DNA of 64,000 bases from Bradyrhizobium sp. CCGUVB1N3 (GTDB taxonomy: Bacteria > Pseudomonadota > Alphaproteobacteria > Rhizobiales > Xanthobacteraceae), in contig NZ_JANADR010000001.1 of the NCBI RefSeq assembly GCF_024199925.1, positions 1,054,001-1,118,000 of the forward strand, in the 5' to 3' direction. A program made the position numbers and the translations under genes. Below the pieces are notes generated by a model. The model ran no database searches and was not told the DNA's origin. It saw only the letters and a program-made list of their open reading frames with translations. Positions 22,990-31,306 of the stretch are shown here, piece after piece (the first letter of the stretch is position 1; each line of letters starts with the position of its first letter).

Positions 22990-25098
22990 TCAGCCCGCAC
23001 CGATCAGCGGGATCGCTTCGTCGCGTTCGTAGAGATACAGCAGGCAGCGCAGTGCATCGCCGCGCTCACCCTGTAGTCTTGGATTGTCCTTCATGATGCG
23101 AAGCGCTTCGTCGCGGGCCTGCGTGATGAGCTGGCTGTGGACCTCGGAGCGCGCGATGCGGTAGCCGGGCAGGCCGCTCTGGCGCACCCCCAGCACATCG
23201 CCTTCGCCGCGTAGCTTCAGATCTTCCTCCGCGATCCTGAAACCGTCCGTGGTCTCGCGGATCACCTTCAGCCGCGCTTTCGACATTTCGCCGAGCGGCT
23301 CGCTGTAGAGCAGGAGGCAGGTGGAGGCTTCCGAGCCGCGTCCGATACGGCCGCGCAACTGGTGCAGTTGGGCAAGGCCAAAACGTTCCGCGTTCTCGAT
23401 CACCATGATGGTGGCAGCCGGCACGTCGACGCCGACCTCGACGACGGTGGTGGCGACCAGAAGTCCGATCTCGTTGGCGGCGAACTGCGCCATCACGCGG
23501 TCCTTCTCCGTGCCCTTCATCTGGCCGTGGACGAGGCCGACCCGATCGCCAAAACGCTTCTGCAGGCTCTCGAAGCGCTTGGTTGCATTGGTCAGATGCT
23601 CGGTGCCCTCGGCCTCGGATTCCTCGACCAGCGGGCAGATCCAGTAGACCAGCGTGCCGGATTGCAGCGCGCGGGCAACGCCGTCCATGACCTCCGAAAG
23701 CCGGCTGATCGGCACCGCGCGGGTGTCGATCGGCTGGCGGCCCGCCGGCTTCTCCCGCAGCTCGCTGACATCCATGTCACCGAAATAGGTCAAGACCAGC
23801 GTGCGCGGGATCGGCGTGGCACTCAGCACAAGCACGTCGACCGCTTCGCCTTTCGAGGTCAGCGCCAGCCGCTCGCGCACGCCAAAGCGATGCTGCTCGT
23901 CGACCACCGCAAGCGCGAGCGCCCTGAAGATCACGTCGTCCTGGATCAGCGCGTGGGTTCCGACCAGAAGGTCGATCTCGCCTTCGGCAAGCCGCGCGAG
24001 GATATCACGCCGCTCCTTGCCTTTTTCGCGCCCGGTGAGGATCGCAACCCGCAGGCCGGCGCGCTCGGCGAGCGGCGCGATGGTCTTGATGTGCTGGCGC
24101 GCCAGAATTTCTGTCGGTGCCATCAGCGCGGCCTGCTTGCCGACTTCGGCGACGGCGGCGGCAGCTAACAGCGCCACCACGGTCTTGCCGGAGCCGACGT
24201 CGCCCTGAAGCAGGCGCAGCATGCGCACGGGCTGTTGCAGATCGTCGGCGATCGCGGCCGCGGCGCTGCGCTGGGACGGCGTCAGTGCGTAGGGCAGGGC
24301 GTCGATGATCTTGTTGCGCAAATGACCGTCGCCGGCGTTGCGCACGCCGGCTGGCCGGCGCAGCTGTGCGCGGATCAGCGCCAGCGCAAGCTGGCCGGCG
24401 AGCAGCTCGTCGAAGGCAAGCCGCGACCAGAACGGCTGGTCGGGCAGGACGTCCGTGAGCTCAACTGGCTGATGGACGCGGGTGAGGGCTTCCGCGATTG
24501 GCGGGAAGTGGCAGCGGCGGATGACCTCCGGGCTGATCCATTCCGGCAAGGCCGGCAGCTTTTGCAGAGCCTGCGCGATCGCGCGGCGAAGCGAACCGAG
24601 CGCCAGACCTTCGGTGAGCGGATAAACGGGATCTATTCCCGAGAGCCTAGCGATGGCCTCCTCGTCCAGCACGCGGTCGGGATGCACGATCTGCGGAATG
24701 CCGTCGTACATCTGGAGCGTGCCGGAGACGTAGCGCTTCTCGCCGACCGGCAGCAGCTTTTCGACATAGCCGGGCTTGGCGCGGAAGAAGGTCAGCACGA
24801 CGTCGCCGGTGTCGTCGCTGGCGTAGACGAGATAAGGAGCGCGCGCATTGCGCGGTGGCGGCGGGCGATGGCGATCGATCGTCACCTCAAGCATCACCAC
24901 AGTTCCGGGCACGGCGTCGCGGATTTTTGGCCGCGCCCGGCGGTCGATGACCTGACTCGGCAGATGGAGCAGGAGATCGACCAGCCGCGGCGTCTCATCG
25001 CGGCTGAGCAGATAGCGCAACAGCTTGTCCTGCTTCGGCCCGACGCCGGGCAGGCTGGTCACGGGAGCAAACAGCGGATTGAGCAGGCTGGGGCGCAT
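22990..25098 (-). CDS. recG: ATP-dependent DNA helicase RecG
   Basis: 702 residues, full length. N-terminal wedge/OB domain (about 60-160), then superfamily-2 helicase motifs: LLQGDVGSGKTVVALLAAA (Walker A), MAPTEILARQH (Ia), VVDEQHRFGV (motif II, DEQH in place of DEAH as in RecG), LVLSATPIPRTL (III), VVEVGVDVPAAT (V) and QLRGRIGRG (VI). It unwinds and regresses stalled forks and Holliday junctions. Divergent from the sdhE-mfd operon, 206 bp apart. The two helicases RecG and Mfd are close relatives and sit side by side. Confidence 0.97.
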   Translation of the reverse strand: MRPSLLNPLFAPVTSLPGVGPKQDKLLRYLLSRDETPRLVDLLLHLPSQVIDRRARPKIRDAVPGTVVMLEVTIDRHRPPPPRNARAPYLVYASDDTGDVVLTFFRAKPGYVEKLLPVGEKRYVSGTLQMYDGIPQIVHPDRVLDEEAIARLSGIDPVYPLTEGLALGSLRRAIAQALQKLPALPEWISPEVIRRCHFPPIAEALTRVHQPVELTDVLPDQPFWSRLAFDELLAGQLALALIRAQLRRPAGVRNAGDGHLRNKIIDALPYALTPSQRSAAAAIADDLQQPVRMLRLLQGDVGSGKTVVALLAAAAVAEVGKQAALMAPTEILARQHIKTIAPLAERAGLRVAILTGREKGKERRDILARLAEGEIDLLVGTHALIQDDVIFRALALAVVDEQHRFGVRERLALTSKGEAVDVLVLSATPIPRTLVLTYFGDMDVSELREKPAGRQPIDTRAVPISRLSEVMDGVARALQSGTLVYWICPLVEESEAEGTEHLTNATKRFESLQKRFGDRVGLVHGQMKGTEKDRVMAQFAANEIGLLVATTVVEVGVDVPAATIMVIENAERFGLAQLHQLRGRIGRGSEASTCLLLYSEPLGEMSKARLKVIRETTDGFRIAEEDLKLRGEGDVLGVRQSGLPGYRIARSEVHSQLITQARDEALRIMKDNPRLQGERGDALRCLLYLYERDEAIPLIGAG

Positions 25099-25129
25099 GA
25101 GGCGAATCTAGGATCGTTTCAACCCGTCT

Positions 25130-25150
25130 TGCCCGGCTTTATGCCGGGCA
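25130..25150. repeat. Small hairpin in the recG/sdhE intergenic region
   Basis: TGCCCGGC/GCCGGGCA arms around TTTAT, a perfect 8-bp stem between divergent genes. It resembles short palindromic repeats common between rhizobial genes. A terminator role is unlikely, because no gene ends here. Confidence 0.45.
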
Positions 25151-25304
25151 TCCACGGCTTTTTTCATCGGGCGAGCGGCCCGGGTCATGATGATTTGAGA
25201 ACCGTGAGCCGCGGCAACAAAGGGCTGGCATCGGTCGCCTCAGTCGCTATATCACCCCCGCCCGGCACGTCCGGGCTTTTGGCGTTGGACTGGATATCAC
25301 GGAC

Positions 25305-25595
25305 ATGACGGGAACGACACGATCGAGCGGTGGCCTGGACGAGCGCCGCAAGCGGCTTCTGTTCCGCTGCTGGCACCGCGGCACGCGCGAGATGGACCTT
25401 ATCCTCGGCCGCTTTGCGGACGCCGAGATCGGCAATCTGTCCGAGGGCGAGCTCGCCGAGCTCGAGGGCCTGCTCGAGGTCAACGATCCCGATCTCTATG
25501 CCGCGATCACCGGCGACAAGGTGCTGCCGGCTGATGTCGCAGGCACCCTGTTTGCCCGCATCAAGGCGTTTCCGATCGCGGATGGAAACGCATGA
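25305..25595 (+). CDS. sdhE: Succinate dehydrogenase FAD-assembly factor SdhE
   Basis: 96 residues. The conserved RGTREMDLILGRF (about residues 27-39) is the RGxxE motif that mediates flavinylation of SdhA. ELAELEGLLEVNDPDLYAAI and the following helix complete the five-helix bundle. It assists covalent FAD attachment to succinate dehydrogenase (and FrdA). The gene overlaps mfd by 4 bp (ATGA), a pairing common in alphaproteobacteria. Length and motif leave little doubt. Confidence 0.92.
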   Translation: MTGTTRSSGGLDERRKRLLFRCWHRGTREMDLILGRFADAEIGNLSEGELAELEGLLEVNDPDLYAAITGDKVLPADVAGTLFARIKAFPIADGNA

Positions 25596-28500
25596 AACAG
25601 CCGTTGAAATCGCCGGCCGAATCGCTGGCGCCCGGCCGTGCGCTGACGCTTGCCAATGTCGCCGAGGGCGCCGAGGGGCTCGTCGTCTCCGATCTCGCGC
25701 GCGCGATCGCGGCGCGACCCAAGAAGGCCGCCGTCAGCCTGGCGGTGATCTGCCGCGACGGTCCGCGCATGCAGCAGCTCGAGCGTGCGCTGCAATTCTT
25801 CGCGCCGGATCTGCCGGTGCTCCAGTTCCCGGCCTGGGACTGTCAGCCCTATGACCGCGTCTCGCCACATGGCGGCATCCTGGCCCAGCGCCTGACCACG
25901 CTTGCCCGGCTCGCCTCGCTCACCGGCAGTGACAAGCCGCTGATCGTGCTGACCACGGTGAACGCCATCGTGCAGCGCGTGCCCTCGCGCGACCTGGTGG
26001 CGGCGCAGGCGCTCTCGCTCGCGCCGGGCAATGTCGTGCCGATGGACACCATCGTCGCCTGGCTCGAGCATAACGGCTATAGCCGCTCCTCGACCGTACG
26101 CGAGCCCGGCGAATATGCCGTGCGCGGCGGCATCCTCGATCTGTTCCCCGCGGGCCTCGACCAGCCCGTCCGTTTCGACTTCTTCGGCGACAGCCTGGAA
26201 TCGATCCGCTCCTTCGATGCCGAGACCCAGCGCACGATGCTCGACATGCGCTCGCTCGACCTGGTGCCGATCTCGGAATTCCAGCTCGTCACCGAAACCA
26301 TCCGCCGCTTCCGCATGGGCTATGTCGCCGAGTTCGGTGCGCCCGAGCGCGACGATGCGCTCTACGAGGCCGTCAGCGAAGGCCGTCGCCATCCCGGCAT
26401 GGAGCATTGGCTGCCGCTGTTCCAGGAGCGGATGGACACGCTGTTCGACTATCTGCAAGGCGCGGCCGTCGCGATCGAGCCGCAAGCCGAGGACGCGATC
26501 CGCGAACGCTTCAAGCAGATTCTCGATTACTACGAGGCGCGCCGCGATGCGCTGGAGCATCGGGCCGGCGGCGCCGTCTACAAGCCACTGCCGCCCGACC
26601 GGCTGTATCTGACCGAAGAGGAATGGGCGAAGCGCGAGGGCGCGATCCCGCTGGTGCGGCTGACGCAGTTCTCGGTACCCGCCGACGGCACCAGTGTCAT
26701 CGACGCCGGCGCGCGCAAGGGCCGCGACTTTGCGCCCGAGCGCAACGACACCACCGTCAACGTGTTCGAGACCGTGGTGGCGCACGTGATGGCCTTGCAA
26801 GCCCAGCGCAAAAAAGTCGTCGTTGCGCTCTGGACCGAAGGCTCGCGCGACCGCATGACCTCGATGCTGCGCGACCACAAGCTGACGCATACGACCAGCG
26901 TCAATAGCTGGCGCACCGTGCAGGCGACCCCGCGCAACGAGACCATGCTCGCCGTGCTCGGCCTCGAAAGCGGGTTCGAGACCGACGAGATCGCCATCAT
27001 CAGCGAGCAGGACATCTTGGGCGATCGCCTGGTGCGGCCGCGCAAGGCGAGCCGCAAGCTCGACAATTTCATCTCGGAAGTGACGAGCCTTAGCGCCGGC
27101 GACATCGTCGTCCACGTCGATCACGGTATCGGCCGCTTCGTCGGCTTGCAGACGCTGGAGGTCGGCGGTGCGCCGCACGATTGTCTCGAGCTGCATTATG
27201 CCGCCGAGACAAAGCTGTTCCTGCCGGTCGAGAACATCGAGCTGCTCTCGCGCTACGGCTCCGACCAGACCACGGTCGAGCTCGACCGCCTCGGTGGAAG
27301 CGGCTGGCAGACCCGCAAGGCCAAGCTGAAGAACCGCATCCGCGAGATCGCGGGCGAACTGATCAAGATCGCCGCGGAGCGCCAGCTCCACGAAGCGCCA
27401 AAGCTGCCGGTGCAGCCCGGCCTCTACGACGAATTCTGCGCGCGCTTCCCCTATGACGAAACCGAGGACCAGCTCGGGGCGATCGAGTCCACGCTCAAGG
27501 ATCTCGAGCGCGGCCGTCCGATGGACCGCCTGATCTGCGGCGACGTCGGCTTCGGCAAGACGGAAGTCGCCTTGCGCGCCGCCTTTGCGGTCGCACTCGA
27601 AGGCAAGCAGGTCGCGGTTGTCGTGCCGACCACGCTGCTCGCCCGCCAGCACAACAAGACCTTCACCGAGCGTTTCCGCGGCTTCCCCGTGCAGGTGGCT
27701 CAGGCCTCGCGCCTGATCCCGACCAAGCAGCTCAACCAGGTCAAGAAGGGCATCACCGACGGCTCGGTCGACATCGTCGTCGGCACCCACGCGCTGCTCG
27801 GCAAGGCGATCAAGTTCCGCGACCTTGGGCTGCTCATCGTCGACGAGGAGCAGCACTTTGGCGTCAGCCACAAGGAGCGGCTGAAAGCACTCCGCTCCGA
27901 GGTGCACGTGCTGACGCTATCGGCGACGCCGATCCCGCGCACGCTCCAACTCGCCCTCACTGGCGTGCGCGAGCTCTCGATCATCGCCTCGCCCCCGGTC
28001 GACCGCCTCGCGGTGCGCACCTTCGTCGCCCCGCACGATCCGCTCATGATCCGCGAGGCGCTCTTGCGCGAGCGCTATCGCGGCGGACAGGCGTTCTACG
28101 TGGTGCCCCGGATCGACGACCTCGCCGAGGTCAAGGACTTCCTCGACAAGAACGTGCCCGAGATGAAGGTCGCGGTCGCGCACGGGCAGATGCCGCCCGC
28201 AGTGATCGAGGACATCATGACGGCGTTCTATGACGGCAAGTTCGACATCCTGCTCTCGACCACGATCGTCGAGTCCGGCCTCGACATTCCCAACGCCAAC
28301 ACGCTGATCGTGCATCGCGCCGACATGTTCGGCCTTGCCCAGCTCTACCAGCTCCGCGGCCGCGTCGGCCGCTCGAAGCTGCGTGCCTATGCGCTGTTCA
28401 CGCTGCCGGCGCAGCAGAAGATCACGGCGCAGGCCGAGCGCCGGCTCACCGTGCTGCAATCGCTGGAGACGCTTGGCGCAGGCTTCCAGCTCGCCTCGCA

Positions 28501-29110
28501 CGACCTCGACATCCGCGGTGCCGGCAACCTGCTCGGCGAGGAGCAGTCCGGCCACATCAAGGAGGTCGGCTTCGAGCTCTATCAATCGATGCTGGAAGAG
28601 GCGATCGTCAACCTCAAGGCAGGCGTCTCCGAGCCCGCGGCCGACCGCTGGTCGCCCTCGATCACGATCGGCATGCCCGTGCTCATTCCGGAAGATTACG
28701 TCGGCGACCTCTCGGTGCGGCTGTCGCTCTACCGGCGGCTTGCCGATCTCGACACCGAGGAGGAGATCGAGAACTTTGCCGCCGAGACGCGCGACCGTTT
28801 TGGCGTGTTGCCCGACGAAGTGCGCTATCTCTTCAAGATCGCGGCGATCAAGGCCTATTGCCGTCGCGCCAATATCGAGAAGGTCGATGCCGGCCCGAAG
28901 GGCGCGGTGATCGTTTTCCGCGACAACTCCTTTGCCCATCCGGACCGCCTGGTGTCGTTCATTCGCAGCCACGGCGAGGCCGCGAAGGTGCGGCCCGATA
29001 TGAAGGTGGTGTTCTTCCAGGACTGGGAGACGCCGGAAGAACGCCTCGCGGGCACGACCGAGATCCTGCGCCAGCTCGCGCAGCTCGCCACGAGCAAGAA
29101 GGCGGCGTAG
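25592..29110 (+). CDS. mfd: Transcription-repair coupling factor Mfd
   Basis: 1172 residues, the usual size. UvrB-like N-terminal module (about 1-340; LQFPAWDCQPYDRVSPHGG), RNA-polymerase-interacting domain near 500-560 (VDHGIGRFVGLQTLEVGG), then the RecG-like translocase: ICGDVGFGKTEVALRAA (Walker A), IVDEEQHFGVSHKERLK (motif II), LSATPIPRTLQLAL (III), TTIVESGLDIPNANT (V), QLRGRVGRSK (VI), and the C-terminal autoinhibitory domain. It removes stalled RNA polymerase and recruits UvrA. Starts within the sdhE stop codon, so translation is coupled. Confidence 0.97.
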   Translation: MKQPLKSPAESLAPGRALTLANVAEGAEGLVVSDLARAIAARPKKAAVSLAVICRDGPRMQQLERALQFFAPDLPVLQFPAWDCQPYDRVSPHGGILAQRLTTLARLASLTGSDKPLIVLTTVNAIVQRVPSRDLVAAQALSLAPGNVVPMDTIVAWLEHNGYSRSSTVREPGEYAVRGGILDLFPAGLDQPVRFDFFGDSLESIRSFDAETQRTMLDMRSLDLVPISEFQLVTETIRRFRMGYVAEFGAPERDDALYEAVSEGRRHPGMEHWLPLFQERMDTLFDYLQGAAVAIEPQAEDAIRERFKQILDYYEARRDALEHRAGGAVYKPLPPDRLYLTEEEWAKREGAIPLVRLTQFSVPADGTSVIDAGARKGRDFAPERNDTTVNVFETVVAHVMALQAQRKKVVVALWTEGSRDRMTSMLRDHKLTHTTSVNSWRTVQATPRNETMLAVLGLESGFETDEIAIISEQDILGDRLVRPRKASRKLDNFISEVTSLSAGDIVVHVDHGIGRFVGLQTLEVGGAPHDCLELHYAAETKLFLPVENIELLSRYGSDQTTVELDRLGGSGWQTRKAKLKNRIREIAGELIKIAAERQLHEAPKLPVQPGLYDEFCARFPYDETEDQLGAIESTLKDLERGRPMDRLICGDVGFGKTEVALRAAFAVALEGKQVAVVVPTTLLARQHNKTFTERFRGFPVQVAQASRLIPTKQLNQVKKGITDGSVDIVVGTHALLGKAIKFRDLGLLIVDEEQHFGVSHKERLKALRSEVHVLTLSATPIPRTLQLALTGVRELSIIASPPVDRLAVRTFVAPHDPLMIREALLRERYRGGQAFYVVPRIDDLAEVKDFLDKNVPEMKVAVAHGQMPPAVIEDIMTAFYDGKFDILLSTTIVESGLDIPNANTLIVHRADMFGLAQLYQLRGRVGRSKLRAYALFTLPAQQKITAQAERRLTVLQSLETLGAGFQLASHDLDIRGAGNLLGEEQSGHIKEVGFELYQSMLEEAIVNLKAGVSEPAADRWSPSITIGMPVLIPEDYVGDLSVRLSLYRRLADLDTEEEIENFAAETRDRFGVLPDEVRYLFKIAAIKAYCRRANIEKVDAGPKGAVIVFRDNSFAHPDRLVSFIRSHGEAAKVRPDMKVVFFQDWETPEERLAGTTEILRQLAQLATSKKAA

Positions 29111-29120
29111 GCATTCTCGT

Positions 29121-29168
29121 GTCCCGGACGCGGCGCAGCGTGAAACGGTGCGCCGCTGAGCCGGGATC
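29121..29168. repeat. Intergenic palindromic repeat, family B
   Basis: TCCCGGACGCGGCGCAGCG, a short AAAC loop, GGTGCGCCGCTGAGCCGGGA: arms pair over most of their length. A related copy is at 60504-60559. It lies 11 bp after the mfd stop and may act as its 3' hairpin. Confidence 0.6.
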
Positions 29169-29201
29169 GATAGGCGCGAGGCTCTGACCTCGGCCTCAAG
29201 T

Positions 29202-29942
29202 TTAGTGATGTGCGAGATCGATAGGCCGATTCACGACCATGCGTTCCAGCACCTTGATCCCGCTAGCGATCTGCTGATCGAAGTCCTTTACTGAATAGTC
29301 CTCGCCTTGGCCTTTGTTGGATGAATAGATCCGAATCCAGGCAGTCAGGCCGTCACGGCAGGCCTTGAGCAAACAGCCTCCTGAGAAATCGCAATTGAGC
29401 GGGTAGTATCGACTTTTCAATCGTTCGCCCTGGTCAAGAAACTTGACGAAGGTGCTCGTTGGAGGATTTCGGTGGTCGTCCTGCCTGGTCCAACCGTATT
29501 GGTCTGCCGGTAGACCCATAGCGACTTCACGATAACGCGCCCACTGGGGCAGCCATGCTTCGCAGTTCGTGTCCAAGCCACTGACGACGCCCACGCCAAT
29601 GACGCCTTTCATGACTTCTTCGCCCAAGATTTCGCGCGGGCGCGTTGGTGAAGCACGGACGGAACTCCAATCTGACGACCGCAGCCTTGGGGCATAGCGA
29701 TTGGGGTCGCCAACCAGATCAGTGAGAGTAAATTCGAATGGGCTTTTTCCGGGCGGCGTCGATACGTCGAACGTGGTCATTCTCCTTGTCGGCTCTTCCT
29801 CCGGGAGAGCGATGAGCACGTCCTTCACTTGGACCAGATATCGGCCATCCGGCAGTCGCGGAATCTCTTCGCCCAGCGCAGGTCCAATCAGATTCATTGG
29901 CATGAGAAAGATGAGGAGTGCGACTCTGTGAACGAACTGCAC
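29202..29942 (-). CDS. Secreted hypothetical protein
   Basis: 246 residues. An N-terminal signal peptide (MQFVHRVALLIFLMPMNLIG, cleavage near ALG-E, about residue 25) precedes a mature protein of mixed composition with four Cys (DTNCEAW, LNCDFSGGCLLKAC). No domain recognised. PLNCDFSGGCLLKACRDGLT suggests a disulfide-stabilised periplasmic fold. It is slightly less GC-rich than neighbours. Alone between mfd and the GGDEF-like gene. Confidence 0.6.
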   Translation of the reverse strand: MQFVHRVALLIFLMPMNLIGPALGEEIPRLPDGRYLVQVKDVLIALPEEEPTRRMTTFDVSTPPGKSPFEFTLTDLVGDPNRYAPRLRSSDWSSVRASPTRPREILGEEVMKGVIGVGVVSGLDTNCEAWLPQWARYREVAMGLPADQYGWTRQDDHRNPPTSTFVKFLDQGERLKSRYYPLNCDFSGGCLLKACRDGLTAWIRIYSSNKGQGEDYSVKDFDQQIASGIKVLERMVVNRPIDLAHH

Positions 29943-29997
29943 ACTGCCCTCGGATGATCTCAGCGAGATGATGGTTGCTTTCGGATTGAGGTGATCG

Positions 29998-31221
29998 CTA
30001 CGACGCCGCGCGCGGAGCTTCGGCCGACAAGCGTGCCAGCAGCGATCTCGCGGTATCCGACGGCGACAGCGAATCTACGCTGACGACGGGCTCTGAGCGC
30101 GGCTCGCGCTTGCCGTTGGAGGTATGGCGCATCACGGCGGAGAGGCGGCGGGCGATCATGTGGGCGGTCCGGAAATCGGTCTCCGCGAACACCACGATGA
30201 CGGAGCCATCCTTCTGCGCGGCGCCGAAATCCATCTGCCGCATCAGCCGGCTCAGGATCCGCGCGGCATCCAACTGCGCGCGTGGATTGCGGGCATCGAA
30301 AGCAAAGCGCGCCACCGACAGGCCGCCGCCGCGGGCGAGCGTCTGCTCGACCGCTTTGGAAAAATCGCGGGCAAAGGCTTCCGGCGTGAGCAGGCCGCTG
30401 CGCGGATCGAGCCAGCCGCCGGCGTCGATCGAGCGTAGCGTGCGGCTGAACTGCGCCTCCATCGCGTGCTGACGGATCAGCGGCAGCGCGTTGGCGGCAA
30501 TCTGCGCCGGATCGCCGGAAATGAGCTCGAGATTGGGCAGGTCGTAAACCTGGGTGAGCTGATGCGCGGTGACGACCACGGGCATGTTGCGGAAGCGGGT
30601 ATCTTCCGCGAGCACCGTGAGGAAAGCGTCGGCAACGCGGGCGGTAAAGCCTTCGGCAAGCACAACGCCGTCGATGTCGCGGGTGTTGAGATGCTTTGCG
30701 GCGGCTTCGATGGAGAGCGCTCCGATCACGCCCATGCGCTCGCCGAGTGCGACCGAGAGGGCCGGATAGGCGGAGCCGCGGCCGATCAGCAGGACGGTCG
30801 CGTCGCGCGCGGGGTCGGAATCGGGCAGCGAGACCTTTGTCTCCGGCAGGCGGCGCAGCACGGTCGCGTGCAGAGTGCGGACGCGCATCGCGGCGCGCAG
30901 CCGCGCGATGAGGCGGTCGGAATTGTTGCCGCGCAGCGTGAACGGCAGCGCGTTGTGGGGCAGGGCTGTCTGGGGATCGACGATGATCAGGGGCAGATAG
31001 AGCGTCTGGCCCGCGATCGCCTTTGCGACAGCGGCAAGATGCAGCTCATGTCCACTGGCAAGCGCAGCGACGACGGCGGCCGGCTGGATCTCTTCGACGG
31101 CGCGTGCCGCACCCGCCCAATCGCTATCGATGACGGGAAAAAGCCGGGCCTCGTCGAGCGCCGAAACGAAGGCCGGCCGCTGGGCATTGGACACAAAGAG
31201 GATCGGGCCCGCCTGGGACAT
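29998..31221 (-). CDS. Response-regulator-like protein with degenerate GGDEF domain
   Basis: 407 residues. The N-terminal part (about 5-120) and middle (about 140-255) look like two receiver-type alpha/beta domains without clear phospho-Asp sites. The C-terminal part begins DPRSGLLTPEAFARDFSKAV (about 278), which matches the D..TGL..R..F entry of GGDEF domains, and continues to IVVFAETDFRTAHMIARRL where the GGDEF active loop would be. That loop is missing, so it should not make c-di-GMP. It may bind a nucleotide or act as a scaffold. No operon partner; the next gene lies 86 bp upstream. Confidence 0.65.
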   Translation of the reverse strand: MSQAGPILFVSNAQRPAFVSALDEARLFPVIDSDWAGAARAVEEIQPAAVVAALASGHELHLAAVAKAIAGQTLYLPLIIVDPQTALPHNALPFTLRGNNSDRLIARLRAAMRVRTLHATVLRRLPETKVSLPDSDPARDATVLLIGRGSAYPALSVALGERMGVIGALSIEAAAKHLNTRDIDGVVLAEGFTARVADAFLTVLAEDTRFRNMPVVVTAHQLTQVYDLPNLELISGDPAQIAANALPLIRQHAMEAQFSRTLRSIDAGGWLDPRSGLLTPEAFARDFSKAVEQTLARGGGLSVARFAFDARNPRAQLDAARILSRLMRQMDFGAAQKDGSVIVVFAETDFRTAHMIARRLSAVMRHTSNGKREPRSEPVVSVDSLSPSDTARSLLARLSAEAPRAAS

Positions 31222-31306
31222 ATCAAGCTCTGATTACGCACGCGAATGCCGCGCAATCTAGTCGTGCCGTCTTAATGCCCGGTCAACGGACGCGATGAAA
31301 AGCGCT

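Noticed and set aside
22827..23096. 89-codon plus-strand frame overlapping the recG 3' end
   Set aside because: A third of it is antisense to recG and no motif is present.
25496..27907. 803-codon minus-strand frame opposite mfd
   Set aside because: Complement of a certain mfd gene; no motif, no SD, composition typical of a shadow frame.
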